Positions 39,803 to 47,804 of a stretch of 64,000 bases of DNA are shown here, in pieces. The position numbers were made by a program, and so were the translations under genes. The DNA is taken from positions 37,921-101,920 of the forward strand of contig NZ_JADKPV010000007.1 in the NCBI RefSeq assembly GCF_015351395.1. The letters are read 5' to 3'. The DNA comes from Savagea serpentis (GTDB taxonomy: Bacteria; Bacillota; Bacilli; Bacillales_A; Planococcaceae). Each line of letters starts with the position of its first letter. Positions within the stretch are counted from its first letter, which is position 1. The notes under the pieces were generated by a model. The model saw only the letters and a list, made by a program, of their open reading frames with translations, made no database searches and was not told where the DNA came from.

Positions 39803-40077
39803 AATAAAAAAGCCCTCCACTCCCTGCGTACTGCAAGGGGCGAAAAGCTGTATTTACGCGGTGCCACCCTTTTTCTGCATAGACGAATCTATGCCTTCAT
39901 TGCATACATAACGCGTATGAGCGAAATTATCTAATAGCACAAAGGGCGTTCAATAATTTGATTCTGGAGCGCTCGATTCATAAAGTTTACACTAGTTTTC
40001 ACCAACCACTAGCTCTCTAAAAGTAAAGCATTTATGACCATGATCTCCATCATTATCTTTAAGCATATTGAAATGTT
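39803..40077 (-). ncRNA. T-box riboswitch leader of serA
   Basis: Minus strand: T-box core GGGTGGCACCGCG (39857-39869), terminator CCCTTGCA/TGCAGGG-type stem with T-run (39806-39842), and a stem I with AGAGAGCTAGTGG and GGTGAAAAC. Serine specificity fits the downstream gene; candidate specifiers are UCC (complement of 39967-39969, followed by A) and UCG (39975-39977). Confidence 0.85.
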
Positions 40078-40083
40078 GAATAT

Positions 40084-40112
40084 ATCTTATCAACCTTAAA
40101 ATGAAAAGTCAA
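40084..40112 (-). promoter_or_regulatory. Promoter of the serA T-box transcript
   Basis: Minus strand: TTGACT (40107-40112), 17-bp spacer, TAAGAT (40084-40089). Confidence 0.75.
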
Positions 40113-40307
40113 CATGAAATTCGTGAATAAATCATAAAAAAACAAAAGAAACATGTAAAAAGACATAAAAAAGCCTTAAAAGTGAATGTTTATATACTCA
40201 AAAACATAAAACGTTCGTGTTTAAAGGCATAAAAGTAAATTCTGAATAATTCAATTTCGGTTTTAGCATAGTAAAGGAGGAAAGTTATTGCTCTTTATTT
40301 GTGTACA
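40113..40307. other. AT-rich intergenic stretch upstream of the thioredoxin-like gene
   Basis: No gene recognised. It contains an imperfect inverted repeat (GCCTT near 40172, AAGGC near 40224) and a strong AAAGGAGG at 40273-40280 followed seven bases later by TTG, which opens a 15-codon frame (40288-40335). Confidence 0.4.
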
Positions 40308-40336
40308 TTGCGCCTCTAAGAGACATCTATTATAAT
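40308..40336 (+). promoter_or_regulatory. Promoter of the thioredoxin-like gene
   Basis: TTGCGC (40308-40313), 17-bp spacer, TATAAT (40331-40336), about 39 bases before the ATG. Confidence 0.6.
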
Positions 40337-40374
40337 GAAAGACAATGTTGCCTAGTTAGAGGAGGAAATGAGAA

Positions 40375-40692
40375 ATGGAAAAATTACAGTCAAAAGAGCA
40401 ATTCGAACAATTGAAACAAGGAGAGCGCACGTTATTCATGTTTACAGCGGGATGGTGTCCAGATTGTACGGTGATCGAACCATTTTTACCCGCTTTAGAA
40501 GTAGATTATCAAGAGATCGATTTCGTATCGGTTGACCGTGATGAGTTTATCGATATTTGTCAAGAGCTTGATATTTTTGGCATTCCGAGCTTCATCGCAT
40601 TTAGTGAAGGAAAAGAAGCAGGGCGTTTCGTCAGCAAAGAACGTAAAACACGTGAACAAATTGAGCAATTTTTAAATGAATTAGAGTGGTAA
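40375..40692 (+). CDS. ytpP: Thioredoxin-like protein (YtpP-like)
   Basis: A 105-residue thioredoxin-fold protein with active site WCPDC (Cys28, Cys31) and a cis-proline in FGIPSFIAF. Resembles B. subtilis YtpP. It likely acts as a low-abundance thiol-disulfide reductant in the cytoplasm. AGAGGAGG precedes the ATG. Monocistronic, with its own promoter and terminator. Confidence 0.85.
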   Translation: MEKLQSKEQFEQLKQGERTLFMFTAGWCPDCTVIEPFLPALEVDYQEIDFVSVDRDEFIDICQELDIFGIPSFIAFSEGKEAGRFVSKERKTREQIEQFLNELEW

Positions 40693-40771
40693 TAGAACTT
40701 TATAAATAGCAGAAATCGAATAAAAAAGAAACAAAAGTGAATTGAATATTGAAGTTTTTTTCATAAAAATG

Positions 40772-40812
40772 AAGTCTTGAGATAGAAAAACATCTATTTT
40801 AGGGCTTTTTTT
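40772..40812 (+). terminator. Terminator of the thioredoxin-like gene
   Basis: AAGTCTTGAGATAGA can pair over all 15 positions (with several G-U pairs) with TCTATTTTAGGGCTT, followed by a T-run. Confidence 0.75.
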
Positions 40813-40952
40813 AATGGGAATTAATAATAAAATGATGAAACGTTCGCTAGTTCGTCATATTGACTTAACAGGAATTCCATAATTTCAAATGATAATAATA
40901 GATGCGGTATATAGTTACTTCATTTTACTATTTTATTTGGAGGGAGAAATTT

Positions 40953-42317
40953 ATGAACTATCCGGTCATAGAATTTCCTTGGTTAGGAAACGGTATGATA
41001 ATTGCTATTATTGCGATCATTCACGTAATCGTCAGTCACGGGGTTGCGATTGGAATGACGGTATTAATGGTTTCATTAGAGTACCAGGGCTTGAAAACGA
41101 ACAACGAAAAGCTCATCAATGTGGCGAAAACAATTAGTAAATGGGTGCTCATTATAACGACCACGGTCGGGGCGATGACAGGGGTCGGAATTTGGCTCGT
41201 AACATCTGTTATTCAACCAGACTCCATCGGTTCGTTATTGCGTATTTTCTTCTGGGCATGGTTTGCTGAATGGATCGTCTTCATCACAGAAGTTGTCTTA
41301 TTAATTATTTATTACTACACATGGGACACTTGGAAAGGTGCGAAGCGAAAAATTCACTTCCGCATCGGGGTGACCTTATCCATCTTCGGTTGGTTAACAG
41401 CGATGATCATCACAGGTATTTTATCAGCGAAGTTAACACCAGGAAAATGGACAGAAACATTATCATTTTGGAACGCCTTTTTAAACCCGACGTACATTCC
41501 GTCACTCGCGTTCCGAACATTCATTGCCATCTTGCTTGCGGTATCGCTAATTTCCTTACCGATCCGCTTGCTCATTAAAGACAAAGAAGTACGTCGTGAC
41601 GTCTTTAAAGTATTCAGTTTCTGGAACGCTTTAACTGTACCAGGGGTTCTCATTACGGGAATTTGGTATTTACTCAGTATTCCAGATGAAGCGAAAGATT
41701 TAATTATTTGGTCGACAGGAATGCCAGAAAATATCTTTAACATGCTTCACGTATTAGGACTTGCGCTTTTCCTCATCTTCGCATTATGGATGGCGATTAA
41801 GCCTGAACGTGTTCCTGTCATCTTAACGATTGCCATCTTCTTCACTTCGATTGCCTTTATCGGTGAATTCGAAGGAGTTCGTGAATCGGTGCGTAAGCCA
41901 TACATCATTTATGATTATTTATATGCGAACGGTGTAGAAGCTGCAAAAGTTGAGAAGTTTAACGAAGAAGGGTATCTTGCGAACTCAGCAGCATCGCCAA
42001 TTAAAGAAGTGACGGCGGAGAACCAGTTAGAAGCAGGACGCGAATTGTATAAAGGACAATGTATCGCGTGTCATACAGTCGAAGGATGGAGAACGAAGCG
42101 TAACTTCGGAGATCGTCTAGAAGGCTGGGATGAAGCAGCATTATCTGGCTACATCTCTACTCTACACGAAACACGTCCATTCATGCCTCCATTCGTCGGA
42201 ACGGACGATGAGCGTGATGCTCTCGCTGCATACTTAATTAAAGTATCGAACGAAGGTTTAGATGCTGATTTAACACAAGGCAGCAAAGAGAAAGATGACG
42301 AAAAAGAAGAACAATAG
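40953..42317 (+). CDS. CydA-superfamily oxidase subunit with fused cytochrome c domain
   Basis: A 454-residue protein: about nine membrane helices, then a soluble c-type haem domain (CIACH at 370-374, probable Met ligand at 411 in RPFMPPF) and a Lys/Asp/Glu tail. The membrane part follows CydA: early His24 in AIIHVIVSHGVAIG, TGVGIW, Glu-rich WAWFAEWIVFITEV, and GEFEGVRESVRKPY where CydA has AEFGRQPW. The quinol Q-loop and the strict GRQPW motif are absent, and the His that binds haem b558 seems missing. I infer a terminal oxygen reductase fed by cytochrome c, not quinol. The ATG at 40953 has GGAGGGA upstream. The partner gene is 22 bases downstream. Confidence 0.8.
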   Translation: MNYPVIEFPWLGNGMIIAIIAIIHVIVSHGVAIGMTVLMVSLEYQGLKTNNEKLINVAKTISKWVLIITTTVGAMTGVGIWLVTSVIQPDSIGSLLRIFFWAWFAEWIVFITEVVLLIIYYYTWDTWKGAKRKIHFRIGVTLSIFGWLTAMIITGILSAKLTPGKWTETLSFWNAFLNPTYIPSLAFRTFIAILLAVSLISLPIRLLIKDKEVRRDVFKVFSFWNALTVPGVLITGIWYLLSIPDEAKDLIIWSTGMPENIFNMLHVLGLALFLIFALWMAIKPERVPVILTIAIFFTSIAFIGEFEGVRESVRKPYIIYDYLYANGVEAAKVEKFNEEGYLANSAASPIKEVTAENQLEAGRELYKGQCIACHTVEGWRTKRNFGDRLEGWDEAALSGYISTLHETRPFMPPFVGTDDERDALAAYLIKVSNEGLDADLTQGSKEKDDEKEEQ

Positions 42318-42339
42318 TGAGAGAAGGAGGATGTGACCA

Positions 42340-43476
42340 GTGGTTTTACAAACGATGACAAATTTAATACCAGACGATATTACACTCGCAATACCAGGGA
42401 ATGTTGGATTTTTCGAAGTGCTAATCGTCGTCAGCTTCATTTTACACATTTTATTTGTGAACATTACGATCGGTTCATCAGTACTTGCTGTCGGTAAAGA
42501 AATTCAAGGGATGAGCAAAAAAGATCGTAAAATTGATCGTATCGCCCAACAATTGGCCGATCATACGTCCATTATGAAAAGTATTGCAGTCGTATTAGGG
42601 ATTGCACCACTTTTATTAATTAGTGTTATTTACACACAATATTTTTATTCATCAACGAATTTAATCGGTAAAGCATGGCTTTCATTGATCGCATTGCTTA
42701 TCACAGCTTTCCTCATTTTGTATTTATACAAATTCACATGGGAAAAGATGCGTGGCGGTTCAAAAGCGTTACACGTTTTAATCGGTGCTACGGGTAGTTT
42801 AATTTTATTATTCGTACCGCTCATCTTTATCGTAAACGTCGTATCGATGCTTTATCCAACGATGTGGGCAGGTTCTGAAGGGTTCTTCCATTCACTCACA
42901 TACTACCCACAAATTTGGCAACGTTACTTCCACTTTATTTTAGCGAGTTTCGCTACTTCAGGGATTTACTTATACTTCTATAACCGCCGTGCGGAGAAGA
43001 AGATTGAGCGTCTCTTAAAAGAAGGCGAAACAGTAGAAGATGAAGCGGAAAAACGTGAAGTACACAAAATGTCAAAACGTCTCGGCATTCAAACGATGTT
43101 CTGGACGACAGCTTTACAACTCGTAGCAGGTACTGCATTGTTAATGAGCTTCGAAAAAGAAGTGATGATGCTTTACATGGGAGAAGATGCATTATTAACA
43201 GGTCTTTTACTCGGCTCGATTTTATTGACATTAGTATTGTTATTCTTCTTATACAAACTCGGCAAAACAGATTCGAAAGGCAATTTCAACGCTGTGATCA
43301 TTACGTTTGTCATTATTTTAGTGTTCATGGGTTGGATGCGTCACGAATTGCGTGAAAGTTACTTACACGACTACATCGAAGCAAATCCACGTACGACAGA
43401 AAAAGTACTACCTGTTGTGGAAACAGAAGATGATGAAGAAGGTTTAGAAGTAGAGTTAGAAGAAGACGCAAAATAA
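42340..43476 (+). CDS. Second CydA-superfamily-like membrane subunit
   Basis: A 378-residue integral membrane protein with about nine helices and an acidic tail. It is not CydB-like by eye. Its N-terminus (ILHILFVNITIGSSVLAVGKEIQGM) aligns with that of the upstream protein (IIHVIVSHGVAIGMTVLMVSLEYQGL), and its end (GWMRHELRESYLHDYIEANP) aligns with EFEGVRESVRKPYIIYDYLYANG, so I infer an intragenomic paralogue forming an A-A' heterodimer. It lacks the cytochrome c domain. GTG start with AGAAGGAGG nine bases upstream. Confidence 0.72.
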   Translation: MVLQTMTNLIPDDITLAIPGNVGFFEVLIVVSFILHILFVNITIGSSVLAVGKEIQGMSKKDRKIDRIAQQLADHTSIMKSIAVVLGIAPLLLISVIYTQYFYSSTNLIGKAWLSLIALLITAFLILYLYKFTWEKMRGGSKALHVLIGATGSLILLFVPLIFIVNVVSMLYPTMWAGSEGFFHSLTYYPQIWQRYFHFILASFATSGIYLYFYNRRAEKKIERLLKEGETVEDEAEKREVHKMSKRLGIQTMFWTTALQLVAGTALLMSFEKEVMMLYMGEDALLTGLLLGSILLTLVLLFFLYKLGKTDSKGNFNAVIITFVIILVFMGWMRHELRESYLHDYIEANPRTTEKVLPVVETEDDEEGLEVELEEDAK

Positions 43477-43480
43477 AATA

Positions 43481-43518
43481 AAAAGCGACTTACCTTATAG
43501 ACAAGGTGAGTCGCTTTT
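43481..43518. terminator. Bidirectional terminator between the oxidase operon and abrB
   Basis: AAAAGCGACTTACCTT pairs with AAGGTGAGTCGCTTTT. Confidence 0.9.
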
Positions 43519-43520
43519 CA

Positions 43521-43796
43521 TTATTTTGATGTTTTTTCTTTTATTTCATCCATTAGCATTTGAGCACCGCGAGGACTCAAGTACATACCGTTCGAAAGTT
43601 CGAAGTTGTCAGGTGTAATTTCTCCTGTTAAAACACAGGCTTCATCTACTTCATATTTTCGCAAAATGACTTTATCTTCTTCGACGAAAATTTCCATCGG
43701 TACGCCTTTCGTTAAATGTAAAGAAGTTCTTAATTCTTTTGGAATGACGATACGGCCTAAATGGTCTACTTTTCTTACAATACCTAAACTACGCAT
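43521..43796 (-). CDS. abrB: AbrB/Abh-type transition-state regulator
   Basis: A 91-residue DNA-binding protein with the AbrB swapped-hairpin N-domain (GIVRKVDHLGRIVIPKELR) and a C-terminal half with ACVLTGEITPDNFELSNG like AbrB/Abh of Bacillus. It probably represses stationary-phase genes during growth. The second ATG (43796) is chosen because GAAGGAG overlaps the first. Whether it is AbrB or Abh cannot be settled here. Confidence 0.88.
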   Translation of the reverse strand: MRSLGIVRKVDHLGRIVIPKELRTSLHLTKGVPMEIFVEEDKVILRKYEVDEACVLTGEITPDNFELSNGMYLSPRGAQMLMDEIKEKTSK

Positions 43797-43929
43797 AATT
43801 TCCATCTCCTTCTAAATGTATCATTAGTCAAGTATTTCCCTAAAAAATGGGGCATAAACATTCTCGAAACATGTCGTTTCGAAAAGATTATTTTGTTAGA
43901 ATAGAAAAGATAGTTAAGGAGGGAGTTCA

Positions 43930-44799
43930 GTGAAACTGAAACAATTACAATCCAACCCATGGTTAGACTATGCCCTTATTTTAATCGGTTCAACCCTAGT
44001 TGGTCTAGCATTTAACATTTTTTTATTACCTGGGCGAATTGCAGCAGGTGGCGTATCGGGAATTAGTACGATTTTATATGAAATGTACCAGTTTAATCCC
44101 GCGTATGTTCAATGGATCATTAACGTCCCTCTCCTCATTTTGGCAGTCGTTTTAGTCGGTCGTGATTTTAGTATTAAAACGATTGTCGGTACGGTATTTT
44201 TACCTTTCGTCATCTTTTTAACAGATGGCTGGCATTTAGAGATGGACAATCCATTGTTGAGCGCGATTTACGGTGGGATTTTATTAGGCGTTGGTCTTGG
44301 AATCGTTTATCGTGGAAATGGCTCGACTGGAGGAACAGCACTCATCGCGCAAATTTTGAAGAGGTATACGCGCATTTCGAGCGGATTTTCGCAGTTGATT
44401 GTCGATGGGGCGGTCGTAATCACATCAGCGTTCGTTTTTGACTTTGAATTAGCGCTTTATGCGCTGATGAGTATTTATGTGACGAGTAAAGTAATTGACT
44501 TCGTACAATTGCAGACGTCTCCGACAAAATTGGCGCTCATCATTACAGAAGAGCCAGAACGCATAGAACAAATCATTCATTCTGAAATTGATCGTGGTTT
44601 TACGAAGGTTGATTCCATCGGAGGGTATACGAATGAAGAGAAGACGATGATTTTATCCGTTGTCGAACAATCAGAAGCCGTTTATTTAAAAAAGCTTATT
44701 CAATTAAATGAACCGGGTTCTTTCGTCGTCTTTTTAAATGCTTCTGAAATTATCGGTCGCGGGTTTACGCTCGATAAGTTTTATGTCGATCAAAAATGA
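43930..44799 (+). CDS. YitT/DUF2179-family membrane protein
   Basis: A 289-residue protein with five to six membrane helices (LALILIGS-type first helix; LPGRIAAGGVSGIS; GVGLGIVYRGNGSTGGT) and a C-terminal cytoplasmic DUF2179 domain (KLALIITEEPERIEQII, EKTMILSVVEQSEAVYLKKLI). Several paralogues are usual in Bacillales; the transported substrate is unknown. GTG start with AAGGAGGG upstream. Confidence 0.87.
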   Translation: MKLKQLQSNPWLDYALILIGSTLVGLAFNIFLLPGRIAAGGVSGISTILYEMYQFNPAYVQWIINVPLLILAVVLVGRDFSIKTIVGTVFLPFVIFLTDGWHLEMDNPLLSAIYGGILLGVGLGIVYRGNGSTGGTALIAQILKRYTRISSGFSQLIVDGAVVITSAFVFDFELALYALMSIYVTSKVIDFVQLQTSPTKLALIITEEPERIEQIIHSEIDRGFTKVDSIGGYTNEEKTMILSVVEQSEAVYLKKLIQLNEPGSFVVFLNASEIIGRGFTLDKFYVDQK

Positions 44800-44831
44800 G
44801 CCGAACACTAGGATAACGGTGTTAGAACTGG

Positions 44832-44837
44832 TATAAT
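44832..44837 (+). promoter_or_regulatory. Extended -10 promoter of metA
   Basis: TGGTATAAT is an extended -10 element; the -35 region (TAGGAT) is weak. It lies 20 bases before the riboswitch. Confidence 0.6.
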
Positions 44838-44856
44838 AAGTACAAAATCAAATAAG

Positions 44857-44954
44857 TCTTATCAAGAGAAGTCGAGGGACGAGGCCCAGTGACACTTCAG
44901 CAACCTACAGAACGCAAGGTGCTAATTCCTTACGGAGCAATCCGACCGATAAGA
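44857..44954 (+). ncRNA. SAM-I (S-box) riboswitch of metA
   Basis: The leader shows the S-box core: TCTTATCAAGAGAAG, GAGGGAC, GGCCC, CAGCAACC, AAGGTGCTAATTCC and closing GATAAGA, followed by a terminator. S-adenosylmethionine binding should favour the terminator and shut off metA. Confidence 0.95.
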
Positions 44955-44958
44955 GAAC

Positions 44959-44992
44959 GAAAACTCTCTTACATTGTAAGGGAGTTTTTTAT
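44959..44992 (+). terminator. S-box-controlled terminator of metA
   Basis: AAAACTCTCTTAC pairs with GTAAGGGAGTTTT and is followed by T-run; expression platform of the SAM-I riboswitch. Confidence 0.9.
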
Positions 44993-45008
44993 ATAAGGAG
45001 GAGAAATT

Positions 45009-45917
45009 ATGCCGATTACAATACCGAAAGCGTTGCCTGCTCGTGAAAAATTACTACAAGAAAAAATCTTCATTATGGATGAAGAACGAGCGTTTACTCA
45101 AGACATTCGTCCATTAAATATTTTACTACTCAATTTAATGCCAGAAAAAGAAAAGACGGAACTGCAATTATTACGTTTATTAGGAAATACCCCTCTTCAA
45201 GTCAATGTGACATTTTTAACAACGGCAACATATGAGTCTAAAAATGTGAGCAAAACACATTTAGATACGTTTTATAAAGTATTCGATGAAATTAAAGATC
45301 GTAAATTTGATGGGATGATCATTACAGGAGCACCCATTGAATTGATGGAATTTGAAGATGTTCAATATTGGGAAGAATTGACGGAAATTTATGAATGGTC
45401 AAAAACAAATGTGACGAGCTTATTTAATATTTGTTGGGGAGCACAAGCTGCACTGTATTATTTTTACGATATCGATAAACATGAATTGCCCGGGAAATGT
45501 ACAGGTGTGTTTGATCATACGTTAATCGATCCGACAGAAGATATTGTACGCGGGTTTAACGATGTCTTTAAAGCACCGCATTCACGTTACACAGATGTTG
45601 ACGAAGATAAGATTCGCAAGCATTCTGAATTGAAATTATTAGCGACGAGCGCAGAAGCTGGGGCATTTTTAATCGCATCAAAAGATAAGCGTCATTTAAT
45701 GATGACAGGGCATTTAGAATACGATGCGACGACATTGAAAGATGAGTACGAGCGCGATTTAGCGAAAGGTCCAGATGCGCCGATGCCGAAGCATTACTTC
45801 CCGAATGATGATCCGACGCAAGTGCCACTCAATACTTGGCGTTCCCATACGCATTTAATTTTCTCCAATTGGTTGAACTATTATGTGTACCAAGAAACAC
45901 CGTATCAGTGGGAATAA
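45009..45917 (+). CDS. metA: Homoserine O-acetyltransferase, MetA family
   Basis: A 302-residue MetA-fold acyltransferase that activates homoserine for methionine synthesis. The catalytic Cys142 (NICWGAQAA), His235 and Glu237 (GHLEYD) are at the usual numbers. Residue 111 is Glu (GAPIELMEF), the state known to select acetyl-CoA, whereas Gly111 enzymes such as that of E. coli use succinyl-CoA. Start ATG with AAGGAGGAG upstream. Controlled by the SAM riboswitch. Confidence 0.95.
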   Translation: MPITIPKALPAREKLLQEKIFIMDEERAFTQDIRPLNILLLNLMPEKEKTELQLLRLLGNTPLQVNVTFLTTATYESKNVSKTHLDTFYKVFDEIKDRKFDGMIITGAPIELMEFEDVQYWEELTEIYEWSKTNVTSLFNICWGAQAALYYFYDIDKHELPGKCTGVFDHTLIDPTEDIVRGFNDVFKAPHSRYTDVDEDKIRKHSELKLLATSAEAGAFLIASKDKRHLMMTGHLEYDATTLKDEYERDLAKGPDAPMPKHYFPNDDPTQVPLNTWRSHTHLIFSNWLNYYVYQETPYQWE

Positions 45918-45934
45918 TAAAAAAGCATGTTGCG

Positions 45935-45977
45935 AGAGGGAGGTTGGATTGAAAATTTGTTCTAACGTCCCTTTTTT
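45935..45977 (+). terminator. Probable terminator of metA
   Basis: GGGAGGTTGG-type arm and TCTAACGTCCC with one internal mismatch, followed by TTTTTT. Confidence 0.5.
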
Positions 45978-46060
45978 CCATGCCTACTGATTTCTATACA
46001 AGGGTGTTTATAAGAAAAGGTTAGAAATGTACGAAAAGCAGTGGGGCAATCGTAAGGAAT

Positions 46061-46108
46061 AAGGCACTTTCTATTCGTTTTTGAATAGAAAGTGCCTTAT
46101 TTTTGTTT
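46061..46108. terminator. Terminator between metA and malic enzyme genes
   Basis: AAGGCACTTTCTATTC/GAATAGAAAGTGCCTT perfect 16-bp stem with T-run to the right. The A-run for minus-strand use is weaker. Confidence 0.8.
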
Positions 46109-46191
46109 GAAAACTATGGAGTTATAAAAACGTAAATTTTGCAATGACTTCGTTTATGCTGGATGGCTTTTTTGAATGCTCAACATGATGT

Positions 46192-47400
46192 TTACTTCGC
46201 TGCGTACATGACGCGGCATTGTTGAAGTTTGCTGACCCCTGTTTCAATCGCAGCATTGCGCACTGCTTCTGCAACAGCTTGTACGACACGGGCATCGAAC
46301 GGATCTGGAATGATGTATTCTTCGGTTAACTCATCTTCATGAATGAGAGAAGAAATCGCATAAACAGCCGCTCGTTTCATCGTATCATTAATCTCTGTTG
46401 CGCGTACATCGAGTGCTCCGCGGAAAATCCCTGGGAAAGCGAGCACGTTATTCACTTGGTTCGGATGATCAGAACGACCTGTCGCAATGACGCGCACACC
46501 GTATTCTTTTGCAAGATTAGGAGAGATTTCTGGATTCGGGTTCGCAAGGCCGAAAATAATCGGATCTTCGTTCATCGAATCAATGAGCGGTTTTGTTAAT
46601 AAGTTGGCAACCGACACCCCGATGAAAATATCAGAACCTTTCATCGCGTCAGCGAGTGTGCCTTGTAAAAGTTCACGATTCGTATATCGTGCGATTTTAT
46701 GTTTAATCGGGTTCATCGATTGTTTGCGGCCCTCATAAATAATTCCTTTTGAATCACAGACGATAATGTTGTGGAAGTTTAGGTCGAGCAATAAACGAAC
46801 GATCGCCACACCTGCTGCGCCTGCTCCGTTTACGACCACTTTCACATCTTCCTCTTTTTTATCGACGAGTTTTAAAGCATTTAATAAGCCAGCTGCGACG
46901 ACGATTGCTGTACCATGTTGATCATCGTGGAAAATCGGAATATTACATTCTTCTTTTAAACGATCTTCAATTTCGAAGCAACGCGGAGCTGAAATATCTT
47001 CTAAGTTAATAGCGCCAAATGTTGGTTCCATCGCTTTCACAGTTGCGACAATTTCATCCACACTTTTCGTATTGAGTGCGATTGGAAATGCATCGATATG
47101 TGCGAACTGCTTTAACAGTAAAGCCTTACCTTCCATTACAGGCATGGATGCTTCTGGACCGATATCACCGAGTCCGAGCACTGCTGTTCCATCTGTAACG
47201 ACGCCTACTAAATTCCCTTTGATTGTGTAGTCGTATACCGATTGTGGATTTTCAAAAATCGCCATACTCGGTTCAGCGACACCTGGTGAATACGCCAAAC
47301 TTAAATCGTGACGATTGGAAAGAGATACTTTCGATACAGTTTCCATCTTTCCATGAAAACGTCCGTGCATTTCTAAAGAGTTTTTGAATTGTTGTCCCAT
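46192..47400 (-). CDS. NAD(P)-dependent malic enzyme (YtsJ-like)
   Basis: A 402-residue decarboxylating malate dehydrogenase converting malate to pyruvate. Patterns: DLSLAYSPGVAEP, VTDGTAVLGLGDIGPEA, the Lys in MEGKALLLKQF, FHDDQHGTA, the nucleotide fold VVNGAGAAGVAIV, and NPNPEISPN, ATGRSDHPNQVNNVLAFPG. The ATG at 47400 with GGGGGA upstream is preferred; ATG 47418 would have only two bases after AAAGGAG, and that site is inside the stem of a hairpin (47423-47447). NAD versus NADP use is undecided. Confidence 0.92.
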   Translation of the reverse strand: MGQQFKNSLEMHGRFHGKMETVSKVSLSNRHDLSLAYSPGVAEPSMAIFENPQSVYDYTIKGNLVGVVTDGTAVLGLGDIGPEASMPVMEGKALLLKQFAHIDAFPIALNTKSVDEIVATVKAMEPTFGAINLEDISAPRCFEIEDRLKEECNIPIFHDDQHGTAIVVAAGLLNALKLVDKKEEDVKVVVNGAGAAGVAIVRLLLDLNFHNIIVCDSKGIIYEGRKQSMNPIKHKIARYTNRELLQGTLADAMKGSDIFIGVSVANLLTKPLIDSMNEDPIIFGLANPNPEISPNLAKEYGVRVIATGRSDHPNQVNNVLAFPGIFRGALDVRATEINDTMKRAAVYAISSLIHEDELTEEYIIPDPFDARVVQAVAEAVRNAAIETGVSKLQQCRVMYAAK

Positions 47401-47422
47401 TGGAATCCCCCATTCCATTACT

Positions 47423-47447
47423 CCTTTAAACGAAAAACGTTTAAAGG
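47423..47447 (-). promoter_or_regulatory. Hairpin at the malic enzyme translation start
   Basis: A perfect 10-bp inverted repeat (CCTTTAAACG, five-base loop, CGTTTAAAGG) lies directly before the upstream ATG. In minus-strand RNA the right arm contains most of the AAAGGAG ribosome binding site, so folding would hide it. Confidence 0.6.
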
Positions 47448-47737
47448 GATCGACGAATTTTTTTCATGTTTCGTGTTCATGATGTCGTCTGATAAACAAT
47501 ATATTACGTCTTCACACTTATAGCAACTATAAAATACGTGTACTATTTCACGTAGTTTCGATTTGTCAAGTATAAAGTGCATGGTTGACATGAAAATAAA
47601 ATTTGTCGCAAATGAAAAATATTTTTTTAATGACTCGAAATTTATGAAAAAACGGATGAAAGATTGACATTGTGCGGTTATTCACAAGGTAAAAAAGTGA
47701 AAAATACTTTCAAAATGATAAGGAAAATGTTCACATA
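47448..47737. other. Intergenic region between malic enzyme and tetR
   Basis: About 290 AT-rich bases with no gene recognised. It must hold the minus-strand promoter for malic enzyme; I could not pick one hexamer pair with confidence. Confidence 0.45.
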
Positions 47738-47779
47738 TTGCAAAATGAATATTATTCATTTATAATGAATATCATTCAT
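47738..47779 (+). promoter_or_regulatory. tetR-SMR promoter with two 15-bp palindromic operators
   Basis: TTGCAA (47738-47743), 17-bp spacer, TATAAT (47761-47766). Two near-identical palindromes, ATGAATATTATTCAT (47745-47759) and ATGAATATCATTCAT (47765-47779), lie in the spacer and across the -10/start region, with centres 20 bp apart. Likely targets of the TetR protein encoded next. Confidence 0.75.
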
Positions 47780-47804
47780 TCGAAAGGTGAAAGGGTGAAT
47801 CAAA

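Noticed and set aside
42340..43476. Calling the second oxidase subunit CydB
   Set aside because: Its N- and C-terminal patterns align with the CydA-like neighbour, and I see no CydB-specific motif.
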